Shown here: positions 21,641-34,033 of the stretch, in pieces
Layout of the letters: every line of letters starts with the position of its first letter
How positions within the stretch are numbered: position 1 is the first letter of the stretch
From: Halichoerus grypus
Taxonomy: Eukaryota; Chordata; Mammalia; Carnivora; Phocidae
Direction of reading: 5' to 3'
Assembly (NCBI RefSeq): GCF_964656455.1
Contig: NC_135718.1
Coordinates: forward strand, 147,108,262 to 147,172,261
Length of the DNA: 64,000 nucleotides
The notes under the pieces: model-generated
The model's input: only the letters and a program-made list of their open reading frames with translations
Databases searched by the model: none
Told to the model about the DNA's origin: nothing
Made by a program: the position numbers and the translations under genes

Positions 21641-22362
21641 GGGACTCGACCAAATTCTTAGTGACCTGAAGCCCCAACATTCCCCATACTGATTTATTTT
21701 TTTATAGGAAACCAATGGGCTCAGAACATTGTTCCTGTTCTCTCTTCACTCAAATAAATCACAGCAAGATTTATATGCAACTTCCTCAGAAAGGTACATT
21801 TCACATCTTGGCAACAACTAGAGTACATAATGCGTGTATACATCCTATGAGAAATTTGGGGTCAGAACTTGGACCGGCTTGCTATTCCGCACAGCTGCTG
21901 GAAAACAGAGAGGAGCCTGCCTGTTTGATGAGCCTCAAATGGCCAGTGGGATTTTGACGGATCGTTATCACCGTCAGTCAGGTCTACCCTAACGGGCGTG
22001 CGGGAATCACCATCTCTCACATTCAGAGGCAGACACATAAGCACAGGCAAAGCCCCCTAAAAACTGGGGAAGGATCCAGTTTTGCTTGGATATAGGGAAA
22101 CAGAAATCTCAAGAAGAATACTGACACATGTATGGCAAATCTGAATGCTGTATGATAGCGTGTTGGGTAGAGAATAAACGGGGGGCTGAATGACAATTTG
22201 GAAGTATCCTGAAGTTTCTGTTTTGCTGCTTATCTTAATTGGAAGTTAGGCTTGGCCTCGAGGGAGTTATTGCCTTTTTTTAGCCAAATGCCTAATATTT
22301 GGTTCCTTCTTTGTCCTTATTTCTATTGTATTTCTTGACTTCTTGTTACCAATTGGCAGTTT

Positions 22363-22564
22363 ATTTTTATTTATTTATTTTTTTGAGAGAGAGAGAGAGA
22401 GAGAGCATGCACATGAGAGAGAGCATGAGCAGGGGGAGGAGCAGAGGGAGAAGCAGACTGTCCCACTGAGCAGGGAGCCCGTCGTGGGGCTCGATCCCAG
22501 GACCTTGGGATCATGACCTGAGCCAAAGGCAGACGCTTAGCTGACTGAGCCACCCAGGCGCCCC
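22363..22564 (-). mobile_element. Carnivore SINE (SINEC type), antisense
   Basis: Full copy with a (GA)n-expanded middle (about 22,384-22,406) and a reversed head ending GAGCCACCCAGGCGCCCC. GCAGTTT occurs on both sides as a likely target repeat. Confidence 0.95.
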
Positions 22565-23289
22565 AAGCAGCAGTTTTAAAAATATTCTCTATATTACACC
22601 TTTGAAAGCTATGGATGTTACAAGTAGCTTCTCCCAAACTAATACTACTTATTAACTTGAACAGAATTTTACTTTTGAGGTAGTAGTCAAATCCATTCCC
22701 CTACTTTAAGGCTTGCAATGCTGGAGTCTTGTAGGAGAAGTTCACCCCAGAGTTTCAGAAACACTTTCTCGTTCTGAAGTAAGTACAGAGTTAACCTAAT
22801 GAGAGACTCAAGGAGCAAAGTACCTGCTCTGTAAGTGGTAGATTTGGCCTGGAGAACAAACAGGCCTCTCTTCCCACATTCCCGGACCCACAGCACGGGT
22901 GGGGAAGCTGGAGGAGGGACACGGCCGGTGGCGAGAGCAGCCCTGCTCGGGTCCGTCCTGTGGACCCCGGGAGCGCATGGCTCACTGCACTTGAACACGC
23001 CCAGGTCCAGTTAGCCGCTCAGGCCTTCACTCATCCACCTTTTGGATCCACCCCCCTCGAGGGGGGAAATGTGGCTGAATGTCTGCTCTCCCCATTCTCA
23101 CCAATCAGACTCGTCATCTTCCTTTCCACGAGGAGAAGCAAGTGACAGGGTGGAAAGGGAGGCCGAATGGTCTCTCCCAGTATTTCTACTTCCAGTAAAG
23201 TAGCAGAAGTCTTGTGTCTTTAGGTTGAGAGGGAAATGTGAGATTAGGCACAGAGTAAAACAAGGCCTTTCCCTAGGCAATCTGAGTAG

Positions 23290-23425
23290 CTTCCTATTAC
23301 AGTTGAAGAGAATGTGGCTCAGAGAGGTTGAGTAACTTGCCCATGGTCACACCGAATGTGTGACCACGTGGGACCAGCAAGTAGTGCAGCCAGAATTAAA
23401 CACCAGTGCCTAGAGTCTGCCTGAC
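23290..23425 (-). repeat. MIR SINE remnant, antisense
   Basis: GGCTCAGAGAGGTTGAGTAA and CTTGCCCATGGTCACACCGA are textbook reversed MIR words. Confidence 0.7.
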
Positions 23426-24299
23426 CGTAGAGACAAGCTCGTAATTTCTCCTCGGTTACCCCAGACAGAAGGGCGGACTCTGACCCCCTCCGTGCTCTAG
23501 CGCTCTCGAATCACAGATGCCCATGATATTGGATCGTCAGTGTCCGTCTCTCACAGTGGCCTGGTTGTATTGAGAACTTTACTGCTGAGAGCCCAGCGGG
23601 CAAAAGGGCTTGCCCAGAGCCACCAGCGAATTGGGGCAGAGAGTGGGCATCCACCAAGCGCCTCGCGAAGAGTTCTGCCTCACTGCTGGATGCTTTCAGC
23701 CTCGAGCTAGTGCTCCAAAGAGGACCACTGTCAACAGCAGAAGACCCAACACAAACCAACTTGAGCAAAAAGGGGAATGTATTGTCCCACAAAACAGAGA
23801 GGTCTGAAGGCAGGGCCCCGAGCACCCGGACGGTGCCTCCTGGACTCCTCACACCGTCTCCAGGGCCTGCCTTTCTCCTTGTTAGAGCCATTCTTGGCAA
23901 GGGCGACCGAAGATGACTCCTGGGAGCTCTGCATGGGAATCCCTGCCGGCCGGTGCTCACAGCGGAAAGAGAAGGGTTTCTCTCCCCACTGGATTCCCGG
24001 GGAAAGCCTGGCGCTCACAACCTCTAATCTGTTGGAACTGAGTTCCGGCTGGATACACCTGTGGGGCTGATGCCAGGAGCGGCGACCCCTGAATCACACG
24101 GGCTGAGACGGTGAGGCAGTGGTTTCCCAAAACGAAAAGGAAACTGAGGCATGGTCCCCCGGAGAGGTGCGGGGAGGCGAAAAAGCAAGGTGTCAACACA
24201 GCCGGCAAATTCAATATGCGGTCGTTCGCGCATATTTCTCTATTGCTAGCCCCCTCCACTCCCAGGCCACCCGTATGGGGTGCCAGACATGGGGCCGAG

Positions 24300-24480
24300 G
24301 GCCCTGTGTACATCACCTCATTTCGTCCCCGGTGCGCTTCTGTGATGTGGGGACCACCATGATCCCCGTTTTCGTGATGAGGCTCTCAAAGCTCAGGGAG
24401 GTTCTATAACTAATTGAAGGTCACATGGATAGTAAGGCACAGAACTCAGGAACGCCTTGACTTAACTCACATGCCACTCA
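24300..24480 (-). repeat. MIR SINE remnant, antisense
   Basis: TCACCTCATTTCGTCCCCGG, AAGCTCAGGGAGGTTCTATA and GGTCACATGGATAGTAAGGC follow reversed MIR order. Confidence 0.65.
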
Positions 24481-26249
24481 CCACTGCGTCTAGGGCACAG
24501 AAGGCAGCTAATCCCAGGGAAAGAGGACCCCCTGCATTCTGCAGATAATGTAACCTACATCTCCCCCCACCCCTCCCTCCCCCCACTGTAGCACAGAGAG
24601 CACAAATCCAGACTTGCACTGCCTGTGCTTTCTTTTTAGAAATTCTGGATTTCCGCTCCACTCACAGACACTTCCTCCCTTGGAAAAGGCTGACCACCCA
24701 CATGAGAGGGCTGACGTTTTAAGGGGACAGCTGTTTTGGGGTTGTCCACAGCCAGAGAGACATTTTATTTGTTTTTCAGCTGAAAAGAAGGATATTCTTC
24801 CCCCAAGTTGCCCGGTTCCAAACTGGCTAAATCACTTTTGTTCAGATTTCCCGAGCAATTTCATCCTCAGGGTGGAAACAGAGCATGGAATGATGTGGAG
24901 CAAAAGGACCGTTTTTGGACAATTATGAGTGAGTGAAAATAGGAGGTTATAATGGATGTTGTCTCTCAAGCCTTAACTCTGGTGTTTGTAACCAAGAATT
25001 CTGTCCCTCAGGTTTTGGTGGTAGGAACGTAATGCTGAGCAGTTGTCTGGAACTACTTCTAGATGTTCAATAATTAGAAACAGTGACACTGACTCAGGGG
25101 CCCATCAGTTGGGTTACAGAGCACCAATTCACGTAAGAAAAAGAGGGGAAAATGTTGGAAACGTAAAGATAAACATCGAACAAAAATTAACGAATATTTC
25201 ATATATATTTTAAGAGTGACTTGCATTTCTCCTTTCAAAATTGCAATGTCAAACATCTAGTATACATAAGTCCTAGAAGAGGAATGAGCTGGAACCAAGG
25301 ATGAAAATTTTCCGGTAATGACGAGAAGGCAGAATCTCTTACTGGGGGGCATGCAGTCAATGGAAGGAGACAGTGTGGTTTAGGAGTGAGTCAGGTGACA
25401 CAGCTAGGAAGTTAATTTGTCTGCAAAAATGTATTTTGAAATTTGGTCCAGGATGGGATCAGACATGTTCCAATTTCCTCAAATAGCTTTAAAAGCTGGA
25501 AAACACCCAGCTATTGTCCATGACTTAGACATAGGGCTTCCTGGAGGCAGAGAAATTCTTTTTTGGAGTGTTCCTTCCAACTCAGTGATTTCTCAGGGCC
25601 TTTGCGTCTTATGATGGGTGCGGTAACAAGGATCTGAACAGTAAGGGGCCTTCTGCTTCTCCAGGGAGTATTGTTGGATGGAGTGCCGGGGCTGGGGCCA
25701 CAAAGACTGTCTATGCATTGAACTCCAGGGGTCCTGGGGAGGAGTCCCCCAAACCTTCCCCAGGTGGCTGACAAACAGCGCCTTGTTCTACCTCTTCTTT
25801 GTCCCCAGGTGGTGGGGGGCTCGCCAAAGCACGTGCCCATTACCAGGGGGCCGGAAGGACCAGGTGCCAAACTTGGACCTGGCTCTGAGGTTCAGCGTTA
25901 GGTGGGCCTTCCGAGAAGTTTGCTCATCCAACGTGCACTGAATTTAGAGCAGACATTTACTCTATACAACATACATGCAATATACATAAAGTACTTTTCC
26001 ATTTATACAAAAATAACCATATACGGGTTTATATGGTGTATATAAATTCATAGAAGAAAGACAGGAAGGACTTGCTGAGGTGCGGTGGGTGGCTACTTCT
26101 GGGAGCAGAGTGGGGTTGGAGGCTAAGTGTGCTTTTACTTCTTACTCTACTTCTCTATTTCCTTTCACAACGAGCATTCAAAGGCATTCATACATCACTT
26201 CTGAGATTCCTCATGACATTCGTCATTTCTTTTATTAAATAAAAAATGC

Positions 26250-26405
26250 ATATGAATTTGTTTATTTTCTGCCTCTCATGAGGACAGGGACTCTTGGGGG
26301 GATGTCATGGACGAGGGGCATCTATTTTTTTACTATTGTATCCCCAAAACAGTGTCTGGCACCGAGGAAGTGTTCAGTATGTATTTATTGACCCAATGAA
26401 AGAAC
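26250..26405 (+). repeat. L2 LINE 3' end remnant
   Basis: CATGAGGACAGGGACTCTTG, TATCCCCAAAACAGTGTCTG and TATGTATTTATTGACCCAAT follow L2 3' end order. Confidence 0.65.
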
Positions 26406-26739
26406 TATCGACAAAATAAAAAAAAAGTTTGCAAAAATATGTATGTTCCAAATGCAGGGCTTAAGCCTCTGGAACAGAGCCTGGCTTATGCTGAGTACTT
26501 AATATGTGAATTAATTAAATACTTTGGTATGTAAAGCTTGCTGCTTGCACTTAGAGATTTTAAAATCCAGATGCCCACACTTATAACCATGTTACAAAAC
26601 AGATGATGCAAGGTCTCCCAAAGAGGGATAAGCAAAGAGCAAAGGGGGTCAGTAAAGGGAACTATAGTTTCTGTCAGAGGTAATCAGAGCAGGCTTCACG
26701 GAGAAGGTGAGGTCTGGGAAGGATTTTGAAACGGATATA

Positions 26740-27070
26740 ACAGTTTCCTGGGGCTGCCGTAACACATCACTAACAACCTTGGGGCTAGAAGTCCCTAATC
26801 AAGATGCTGGCAGGCTGTGCTTCCTCAAGATTCTCAATTACGTCCTTTTGCCATCGAAGGTAATATTCACAGGTTTTGGGGATTAGGAAATGAAGGTCTC
26901 TTTAGGAGGCGTGTTTTCTGCCCAGCAGAGATGGAGAGAACTCTAAGAAGTGGAGGAGAGAAGAAAGGTGCTCCTCGCTTCCTTACAGGTCTGTTTCTCG
27001 AAAGCACTCCCCAGTTGACCTTCTGCATGCGGTTCTCCCATTTAAATCTGTTCCCAGAGGACCCGACCTA
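26740..27070. repeat. Old dispersed repeat, family not assigned
   Basis: TTTCCTGGGGCTGCCGTAAC and the following text resemble the widespread GGCTGCCATAACAAA-type ancient mammalian repeat. It ends before the SINE at 27105. Confidence 0.45.
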
Positions 27071-27104
27071 AAATAAGAACAATTGGGAACTTTGTTTTGT
27101 TTTT

Positions 27105-27298
27105 AAAGATTTTATTTATTTATTTGAGAGAGAGAGAGAGAGAGTGCGAGCAGGGGGTGGAGCAGAGGGAGAGGGACAAGCAGACTCCCCACTGGACTCA
27201 GAGCCTGGCATGGGGCTTGATCCCACGACTCCGAGATCACAACCTGAGCCGAAATCAAGAGTCGGCCGCTTAACTGACGGTGCCACCCAGGTGCCCCT
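27105..27298 (-). mobile_element. Carnivore SINE (SINEC type), antisense, with perfect target duplication
   Basis: Full copy flanked by identical TGTTTTGTTTTT repeats (27093-27104 and 27299-27310). The middle carries a (GA)n run. The head is more diverged than in the copy at 15781, so it is likely older. Confidence 0.95.
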
Positions 27299-27310
27299 GT
27301 TTTGTTTTTA

Positions 27311-28087
27311 AATGTAGCAGTGGCATGTGCAAGCGGTGAGATGGGGAGATCTTCTTGGCAGAACCGCGTCTGATTCATTGGAGGACAGAACAGACACAGG
27401 AAAACCACGTGGGGTCCCATCAGAGGAAGCAAGGACCTGAAGTAGGACGCAAGTGCAAAGAAGGAGAGAACAGGCAAGAGAATCAGAGGCAGATCGGCCA
27501 GCGAGGCACTTAACTGGGGAGCGGCTGTGAGGTGGTGTGGAGGTTCTCAGCCACTGGCAATGGTGGTCTTGACAGACAGGGCATACAGGGCAGGGCGAGG
27601 ATGGAGATGAGGGGACAGTGAGTTGGGGATGCTGGTGGGGCCTCCTGGTACATGGGCAGCGAGAAGAGAGGCCCCCACAGTGGGAGGGCTCCAGGGATGA
27701 GAGGGGAGGCTCAGGAAAGCACTTTGGGCAGAAGTAACCAGTGAAGGAGGTGAAGAAAGAGCAGGTGCAGCTGAGAAGCCCAAGGGAGAAGAGCATCAGA
27801 TGCTGCAGTGTGGCCCCGGGAGACCATGGGTGTGGGTCTGTATTGCTGGTCTGGTAGAACACGGATGGCTTGTCCCTGGCTGGAGTAGAACCTGGCTCTT
27901 CAACTCTGACCCCTCAACCACACTCTCCTATCCTCCGCCAGCCCACACCCCCTGTTCCTTCCCCGGTGGGGGATGGGGTATGCAATTGGAAACGCAGATT
28001 ACCATCCTTGGTCAGACCCCATAGAAGCCATAAATATATATTCATAGTGATAAAAGTCCAGCCCAGTCACTACAAACTACAAGCCTG
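27311..28087. other. Intergenic stretch between two SINEs, nothing recognised
   Basis: Unique-looking DNA with purine-rich sense strand. Two long minus-strand frames (up to 184 codons) cross it but have no family resemblance, and they run into the neighbouring SINE. I support no gene. Confidence 0.6.
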
Positions 28088-28102
28088 GAATGTATTACTC
28101 TA

Positions 28103-28271
28103 TTTTTTAAAAAAGATTTATTTATTTGAGAGAGAGAACACACAGAGGGAGAGAGAGAAGCAGGCTCCCCACTGAGCAGGGAGCCCAATGTGGGACTCAG
28201 TCCCAGGACCCTGGGATCATGACCTGGGCCGAAGGCAGACGCTTGACCCACTGAGCCACCCAGGCGCCCCC
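28103..28271 (-). mobile_element. Carnivore SINE (SINEC type), antisense
   Basis: A slightly short copy; flanking repeats GAATGTATTAC (28088) and GAATGTATCAC (28273) differ at one base, indicating some age. Confidence 0.94.
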
Positions 28272-28954
28272 AGAATGTATCACTTTAGTTTCCCATAGAA
28301 ATATCACCACAAAATGATAATTTATTGTTCTTTTTAGACTGGGTCATTTTGGTGAAATGACTCTTGGAGATACTACTTTCTTGTTCACTGATATTTATAC
28401 AAAGATCTTAAAAATAAAATGTTCTTATTCTTTCCGAGCTGAAAACGTTGGCCTTTCTGCACCATCCGATGTGTTTTCTCTTGCAGACAAATAAGGGCTT
28501 TGTGCTATAACCTAGTTCCTACTTTTATGTCATCTCTTGGGATGCTCAGGGCCAAGTGTTGCAGCAGATTGCAGGGATACCTTATGTTCGGTTTTCTGGT
28601 ACAATTGTTCTTCCTATGCTCATTCACCCTGGCCTTCCTCCATACCAGCCCCTTGGTCTCCTTCCTTTCTCTTATTAGTTTGATGGCTAACACTACCATT
28701 CATGACATGGCTTTTCAGATCCTTTCCAGAAATTGGCAAGATGTAGAAACCAGACAGTGGGATGATCAAGGTAGACTTTGGTGCCATGATAGGCAGATGG
28801 TTGAGTTATTTGGGGCCATGGGCCTACTCCAGCCTCCTCATATCACACCACAGAGGCAAGGTCAAGATATAGATGTGGCCCGTGGCACCAGGATTGTGCA
28901 CCAAATCTGAGCCTCCCTGGCATTGTGCAGCACAGAGCAGGTGAAGGTGGCATG
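28272..28954. other. Intergenic stretch between SINEs, nothing recognised
   Basis: Moderately AT-rich. A 136-codon + strand frame (28500-28910) reads through it, but I see no domain, splice context or family match. Confidence 0.55.
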
Positions 28955-29021
28955 AGTCTCTCTGTCTCTCATGCTCTCTCTCTCTCTCAAATAAATACAT
29001 AAATAAATCTTTAAAAAAAAA
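28955..29021 (+). mobile_element. Carnivore SINE, 3' part only
   Basis: Only the CTCT-rich part and the AATAAATACATAAATAAATC tail remain. It directly abuts the head-only copy that follows, in the same orientation. Confidence 0.85.
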
Positions 29022-29022
29022 T

Positions 29023-29096
29023 GGGCGCCTGGGTGGCTCAGTCAGTTGAGCGTCTGCCTTTGGCTCAGGTCATGATCCCAGGGTCCTGGGATTGAG
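29023..29096 (+). mobile_element. Carnivore SINE, head only (3' truncated)
   Basis: Starts GGGCGCCTGGGTGGCTCAGT and stops at the B-box-like GGGATTGAG. It follows the tail of another copy by one base, giving a tail-then-head order. Confidence 0.88.
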
Positions 29097-30694
29097 AAAG
29101 TGGCAGGAGGCCACTCTGCCAGCAAGAGGAGCAGGGTAAGCCCGTGGCTGCCATAAGTCCTTCAGGCAAGACGCACTGGCTTTGTAGAGAAAGACCACGC
29201 CACGGCCACCTCCCTGGATGTTCCTTATGTGGCTCAGGATCCACAGAGAGGGATGTGGGAGCCAGGTGAGGCTTTATTTCCATTCTGTTAAGCAGCCTCC
29301 CCTGCGCTGATGATGAAGTGGGAGTGAGCCTTTGGTTGGCTTCATTGGATGGCTGATTTGCAGCGCGATTCCACTGGACTCCTGGGAGCCGGAATGTGCT
29401 CAGGCCCCCAAGGGGCCACTCGCCTTGCGCCCTGCTGTGTAGCCCGGTGCTAGGGCTGGGCAAGTCCCCAGCAGCCTGGCCCCAGCGCACCAGCCACGAG
29501 GCCACCCCGAGTCCTGCCAAGAGCTGTGGAGAAGCCGGAGGTCTTCTCTCCTGGCTCCCTGGCATTGCTGTGGTCAGTCCTCCAACCAGCCACGCTAAGG
29601 CCACTGGTGTCAGAAGGACAAAGGCAAAGGGGAATGGAGGACCTGGAGCAGGGCTCTCCCAAGAGCCCGACCCGAGGAAGCTTTGAAGGTTAGCTACCTC
29701 GCCCTGTGCGGCCGGGAGGGCACCGCCTGGTGTAGGGGATTCCGAGTGAGAGCGGTGTCCAAGGCCGAGCACAGGGACCCTCTTCAGGATGAGGCCTCTC
29801 GGGCCTGGGAGCTCCACCTTTCGGGCAAGGTCAGGCGCCGCCTCCAGGAAGCCTTCTGCTTACTAACCTTCCCAGCCCCACCAGCTCTTAGCACCCAGAA
29901 GGGGAGCCACCCCTTGAGAAGTGGGTTTGGAGCCCCCAGGAATTGCTGGGGGTTGAGTGGCTGCTAGAATTGTGGCAGAGGCCTCAGACACGTTCCTCCC
30001 AGAGGTCTGAGGTCAACCGTGGGCATGGCTCGAACACCCATGACAAAGAGGACACCGCAGTGCTCACTGGGTGGCTACTGAGAGAGCAGAAAGGTGTCCT
30101 GGAATGATCTAGACCAGTGACACCCAAATCTGCCTGTGCATCAAAGTCCTTATAAAATTAAAAAAGCCTCTGAAAACCACGGAGGCCCGAGCGCTGGCCC
30201 TGATCTGTGGAATCAGTCTCTGAGGGTAGCTGGATAGTTGTCTTTTTAAAGCTCCCCAGGTGACACTCATGTGCAGGCAAGGTCAAATCCAAGATGCTGA
30301 CTCCACATCTGGGCGGGGGGCCCAGAAGAGTGACTCACCGGGGCTGGCCGAGCCGGGCCCAGGACCCACGTCTTCTAGCCCTTGGACCAGGCTTGCATCA
30401 TTCCGTGACTGTCATGCTGTCCCAGCTGAGGCCTGCCCACCCCACCCCATGGCGCCCTCGGGGCCTTCCTGACCCCACTCGGCCACACCACCCCACTCGG
30501 CCACATGGTCGTGCTGTGCCTGTACTTTAATCTGCTTTTTAGGAAAGAAAAAAATTTTACTTGTCTCAACAAATCAAACTCTAAGTTATGGTCCAGAACA
30601 AGGACTGTGGGTGGGCCCCAAAAGGCTTGGAGAGCCATAAAAGTGGGATCTCTTCCAGAGTGGGGTGCATCAGAGTATAGTGGAGAGGGGATCA

Positions 30695-30835
30695 GGCCAA
30701 TCAGCTTTGGAATCAGTTTTTGAATCTGAGCTTTGAATCCCAGCCTTGCTGAGCTTCAGTTTCGTGAAGTGTAAAACGAGGCTCGAAGGAGGACGTGTGA
30801 TCGCACGAGGCAATGTGCGTATGGGGGAGCACCTG
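30695..30835 (+). repeat. MIR SINE remnant
   Basis: GAGCTTTGAATCCCAGCCTT, CTGAGCTTCAGTTTCGTGAA and GTAAAACGAGGCTCGAAGGA follow MIR order. Confidence 0.7.
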
Positions 30836-30849
30836 CCTTACTGGGTGGA

Positions 30850-31120
30850 TGACATCAGGATAGGCTGGGTTTGCTGCCCTAACAGACCTCAAGATCTCAG
30901 CGCGGAAAGCAGGGCTGTATTTCTCCCACACACCACAGGCTCAGGCGAGGGGTGGTGGAAGGTGGGACTCCATGGATGGTGGAGCGACCCAAGCTGACAG
31001 TCTCCACATCAGGCTTCGGGGTTCACATGGAGGATCACATGCCAGCTCTCAAATGTTCTCCAGAAGTAAGTGCATCATTCCATCGACATTCCATTGGCCA
31101 AAGCAAGGTGCAAGAATGCA
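30850..31120. repeat. Old dispersed repeat, family not assigned
   Basis: GGTTTGCTGCCCTAACAGAC and CTGTATTTCTCCCACACACC, followed later by CATTCCATTGGCCAAAGCAA, resemble the old repeat at about 8930-9250. Confidence 0.35.
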
Positions 31121-31794
31121 TCTAAGTTTGAGGGAGCTGCGCTCAGGAAGGGAAGAGAATCGGAAGCCTTGGAGAGCACTAGTCACGCCCACCGCCGCGT
31201 GTAAGGTCTGGTTAATGTCCAGGTGGCACAAGAACGATCACCCAAGATGAGGGCCCAGCTTCCTGGGCTCCCCTCCCAGGCTGAATCTCATGCCCCGAAG
31301 CGCGCGGCTGCCAATGGCCTGCTTTCTGCTGCATGAACTCTCCCGTCTGACTCATGCGCACCTCCTCTAGTTGAAGACTGAAAAGAAACATTTCCAATGG
31401 TCACAAAAATGTCAGAGCAAACAGAACGAGAGTCCACGGCCCAGCCTTCCGGCTCAGGGCTGGCTCCTTCTGCCAGGGCTCATAATGCCCGTCGTATTTC
31501 TAAGTGGCTCGTGCTTGTCAGCAGTCCTACTTCCTCAGTAAACAATGGAATTTGAGGTATGACTTAACAAAAGATACATCATTCTTCAATACATGCTTTT
31601 GACGTGAGGGCGTCTGTTTACGTTATGGGTCCCCGAGCAGGTGTGCGCAAGGCCGTCCGCGGTCAGCCAACCTCCTCTAGAAGAATCCTTACCATTCTCA
31701 CTGGCGGAGCCCTGGATTCGGGGGCTCTCCCGGCTCTGCAGAGAGCAGGAGGTCCACCGAAACCCCCATCCATTCACAGAAAATCAGAACACTC

Positions 31795-31883
31795 GGGGTG
31801 CCTGGGTGGTTCAGTTGGTTAAGCGTCTGGCTTCAGCCTGGGTCATGATCCTAGGGTCCTGGGATGGAGTCCTGCATCAGGCT
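31795..31883 (+). mobile_element. Carnivore SINE, head only (3' truncated)
   Basis: Reads GGGGTGCCTGGGTGGTTCAG to GGGATGGAGTCCTGCATCAG and then stops. No tail or target repeat is seen. Confidence 0.88.
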
Positions 31884-31939
31884 TTTTAGTGACCGGTTAT
31901 ATATGCGTCTTACATTCAGCTTTCCTTCTGGATTTCAGA

Positions 31940-32460
31940 ACTCAGCGGTGAGTCAGACCACTCCTTGCTCTCCTGGAGCTGATGTTCGGGGGAAGGAACA
32001 GAAAGACAAACAAGGAAGCCCAGACATAAGGAATTCTATCTCAGGCAGAGCACATGAGAAAGAAAAGTGTACGGAGGAGGGGGTTGCCTGGGTTGGGGAG
32101 GAGAAGGCTATTCTAGAGGGGCTCAGGAAGACTTTTCTAAAGAGGAGCAACTAATCAGAGGAGTGAATGAGGAGAAAGTGCCAGTGATGCGATACAGCTG
32201 AGTGGCCCGTTGAGAGGGTGTGTGTGTGTGTGTGTGTGTACGCTCCCGTGTCCATGAGTAACAATGTCCAGGGCAGGGCAGGTTATAGGCCATCCTGTTT
32301 TGTGCAGATTGGTACATACATGGGGCGTGAAGTTCAGTGTGCGGTACAGAGGGAGGTAAGAGCAAGTGTCAAGGCCCTGAGCCAGGTATAGTTTGGCCTG
32401 TTTGAAGAGCAGCAAGAAGGTAAGTGTGACCTGGTGACCTGCTGAGCTAGGGGAGGAGAG
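31940..32460. repeat. Old dispersed repeat, family not assigned
   Basis: CTTGCTCTCCTGGAGCTGAT, GACAAACAAGGAAGCCCAGA and GTGTCAAGGCCCTGAGCCAG give the same word order as the stretch at about 41,225-41,600. It is broken by a GT microsatellite at 32219-32239. Confidence 0.45.
32219..32239 (+). repeat. (GT)n microsatellite
   Basis: Ten pure GT units within an older repeat. Confidence 0.9.
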
Positions 32461-34033
32461 GGAAGGGATGATGGGCCCCATCGAGACAGGCCTTGTTGTC
32501 CACAGGAAGAGTCAAATTCTGATGCCCCCAAAATGTAGCCCCTTTCAAGGCTCACACTGCCTTTCACCGTGCACGGCACGGCTCTGCTGCAAAAGGGGCG
32601 CGGTGCCGTAATCACTGTACCGGGCAGGGAGGGATGCTGGCCATCCCAGGCTCTGGGGTCCAGGCTCTGTGATGACCCTCGCTGTGTCCTGAGGGAGTTT
32701 GGCATCACTCAGCAGCAGGCCTGGGGAGCAGGTAGAGCCTCCTTTCCACCCCACTCGCTTCTATCCACCCCACTCCACCACCCATCCTTACAATGCTCGG
32801 GGTTGCGACTCTATTTTACTCCTGGGAAGTTTCCAGGGCTCTTATGGAGCCCCAATAAGAGCCAGAGTGGTCTGAGAGAAAGACAGGAGCCCCTCCGTCT
32901 TTGGAATGGATTGTGCTACCCCAGAACTCTGTGAGTGGGGTGCCCTGGGAGCTTCCAGCAGAAGGTCCTGCTGGCCAGCCCTGAGGTGGAACAGGGGTTC
33001 AGAAAGCACACCCATTCTCACCCAGCTCATCTACAACTGCCATCTCCTCACCACACTCCATTACCGTGGTAATTGTTTTGCTTGGCACTCCAGGGTAGCA
33101 GGTCACGTTAGATGCTTCTCTTTCAAATATTCTCCTGACATCAAAGTGGAAGGGATGTAAGGTAAGAAGAAATAAATCGGGGAGGATTCTGCATGTTTCC
33201 CAACTGCTTTCATGTCTGGGATGTGCAGGAATGCTGGGGTGGGCACAGAATCTGTTATCTCCCCCAGTTCAAGGAAGGCTGGTGGGTGGGAGTGTGGTGT
33301 CCAAATGCAGAAATGATCTGGACAGATAGCAGGGCAGCGGGCTGCATGAAAGCAAGAGTCAAGGGCAAGATTTTTCAAATTGAGATATCGCGGTGGATAA
33401 CTCAGGGCTGAGCCTGAGCCATAAAACAGGCCGACTGGTGGGGGTGTGGCCCAGCGGTGGGAGAGATGCAGAGTGACCAGGGGTGTCCGCGGAGAGGGTC
33501 ATTGCTTCTGTGTGACCTTGGGGGGGGGGACACAGCCCCTGCTGGAGCCCCCATTTTCCCACCCAGACATGACATCTTTAAGCATGTGATTCCTTGTCTC
33601 AGGTCTTGCTGAACACTTCTGACCTGGGGACAATTTATTCTCTTCTGAAAAGGTAAAAGGTGAACTGAAGAACTAAGAGTGATTTCAGGATTAAACAGGG
33701 GTTCCCTGGAGGATGCCCTAGAAGGTGGAAAGGGTCAGGTGGCAGCAAGAACCATCACTGCACTCAGAGGAGGAAATTTTTAGGGGACGGGGAGATTAGC
33801 ACTGGTGGAAAGAAGGCTGGTGAACAGCCGGATCATAACATTTGGAGGGTTGGGAGGGTTTCGTTCGTGTCTGTTCCTGAAGAAGCCCATTAGAGCATGG
33901 GCACATAGAGCTCAATCACAGTACAACTGTGATTTTTAAAAATTTCTCCCTGCCTCCACCTCCTTTTAAGTGAAATTTACATCCTTCTTCCCTGTGGTGC
34001 AACTTCGTGGTACGCCTCAAAAACCTTCAAAAC

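Larger units (their letters stand above)
15992..22362. other. Intergenic stretch with SINE pieces and a GC-rich part
   Basis: It holds a head-only SINE (16940-17033), a long open frame (17102-18490), an L2 piece, a poly-C run (17634-17649), an antisense SINE (18541-18738), a MIR, a CpG-rich patch with a CTCF motif (about 19,700-19,860) and LINE-like remnants near 21.3-21.6 kb. No gene is supported. Confidence 0.7.
22565..27092. other. Intergenic stretch with ancient repeats only
   Basis: Two antisense MIR pieces (about 23,290-23,425 and 24,300-24,480), an L2 end (about 26,250-26,405), a MIR tail (about 26,455-26,520) and an unassigned old repeat (about 26,740-27,070) are visible. Repeat-free DNA at about 24,600-24,960 could be conserved, but that needs an alignment. 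No gene is seen. Confidence 0.65.
29097..34033. other. Intergenic stretch with scattered old repeats
   Basis: GC-richer at 29.1-30.5 kb. It holds a MIR (about 30,695-30,835), an unassigned repeat (about 30,850-31,120), a head-only SINE (31795-31883), another unassigned repeat (about 31,940-32,460) and a short (GT)n. A 250-codon minus frame at 29065-29817 ends in the SINE and shows no known family. No gene is supported. Confidence 0.6.

Noticed and set aside
27308..29817. Minus-strand frames of 184 (27308-27862) and 250 (29065-29817) codons
   Set aside because: Both touch SINE sequence, show no known family and have no promoter or splice support.
33496..33518. GGGTCA and TGACCT nuclear-receptor half-sites facing each other
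   Set aside because: The spacer is 11 bp, which matches no standard receptor element, and half-sites are frequent by chance.
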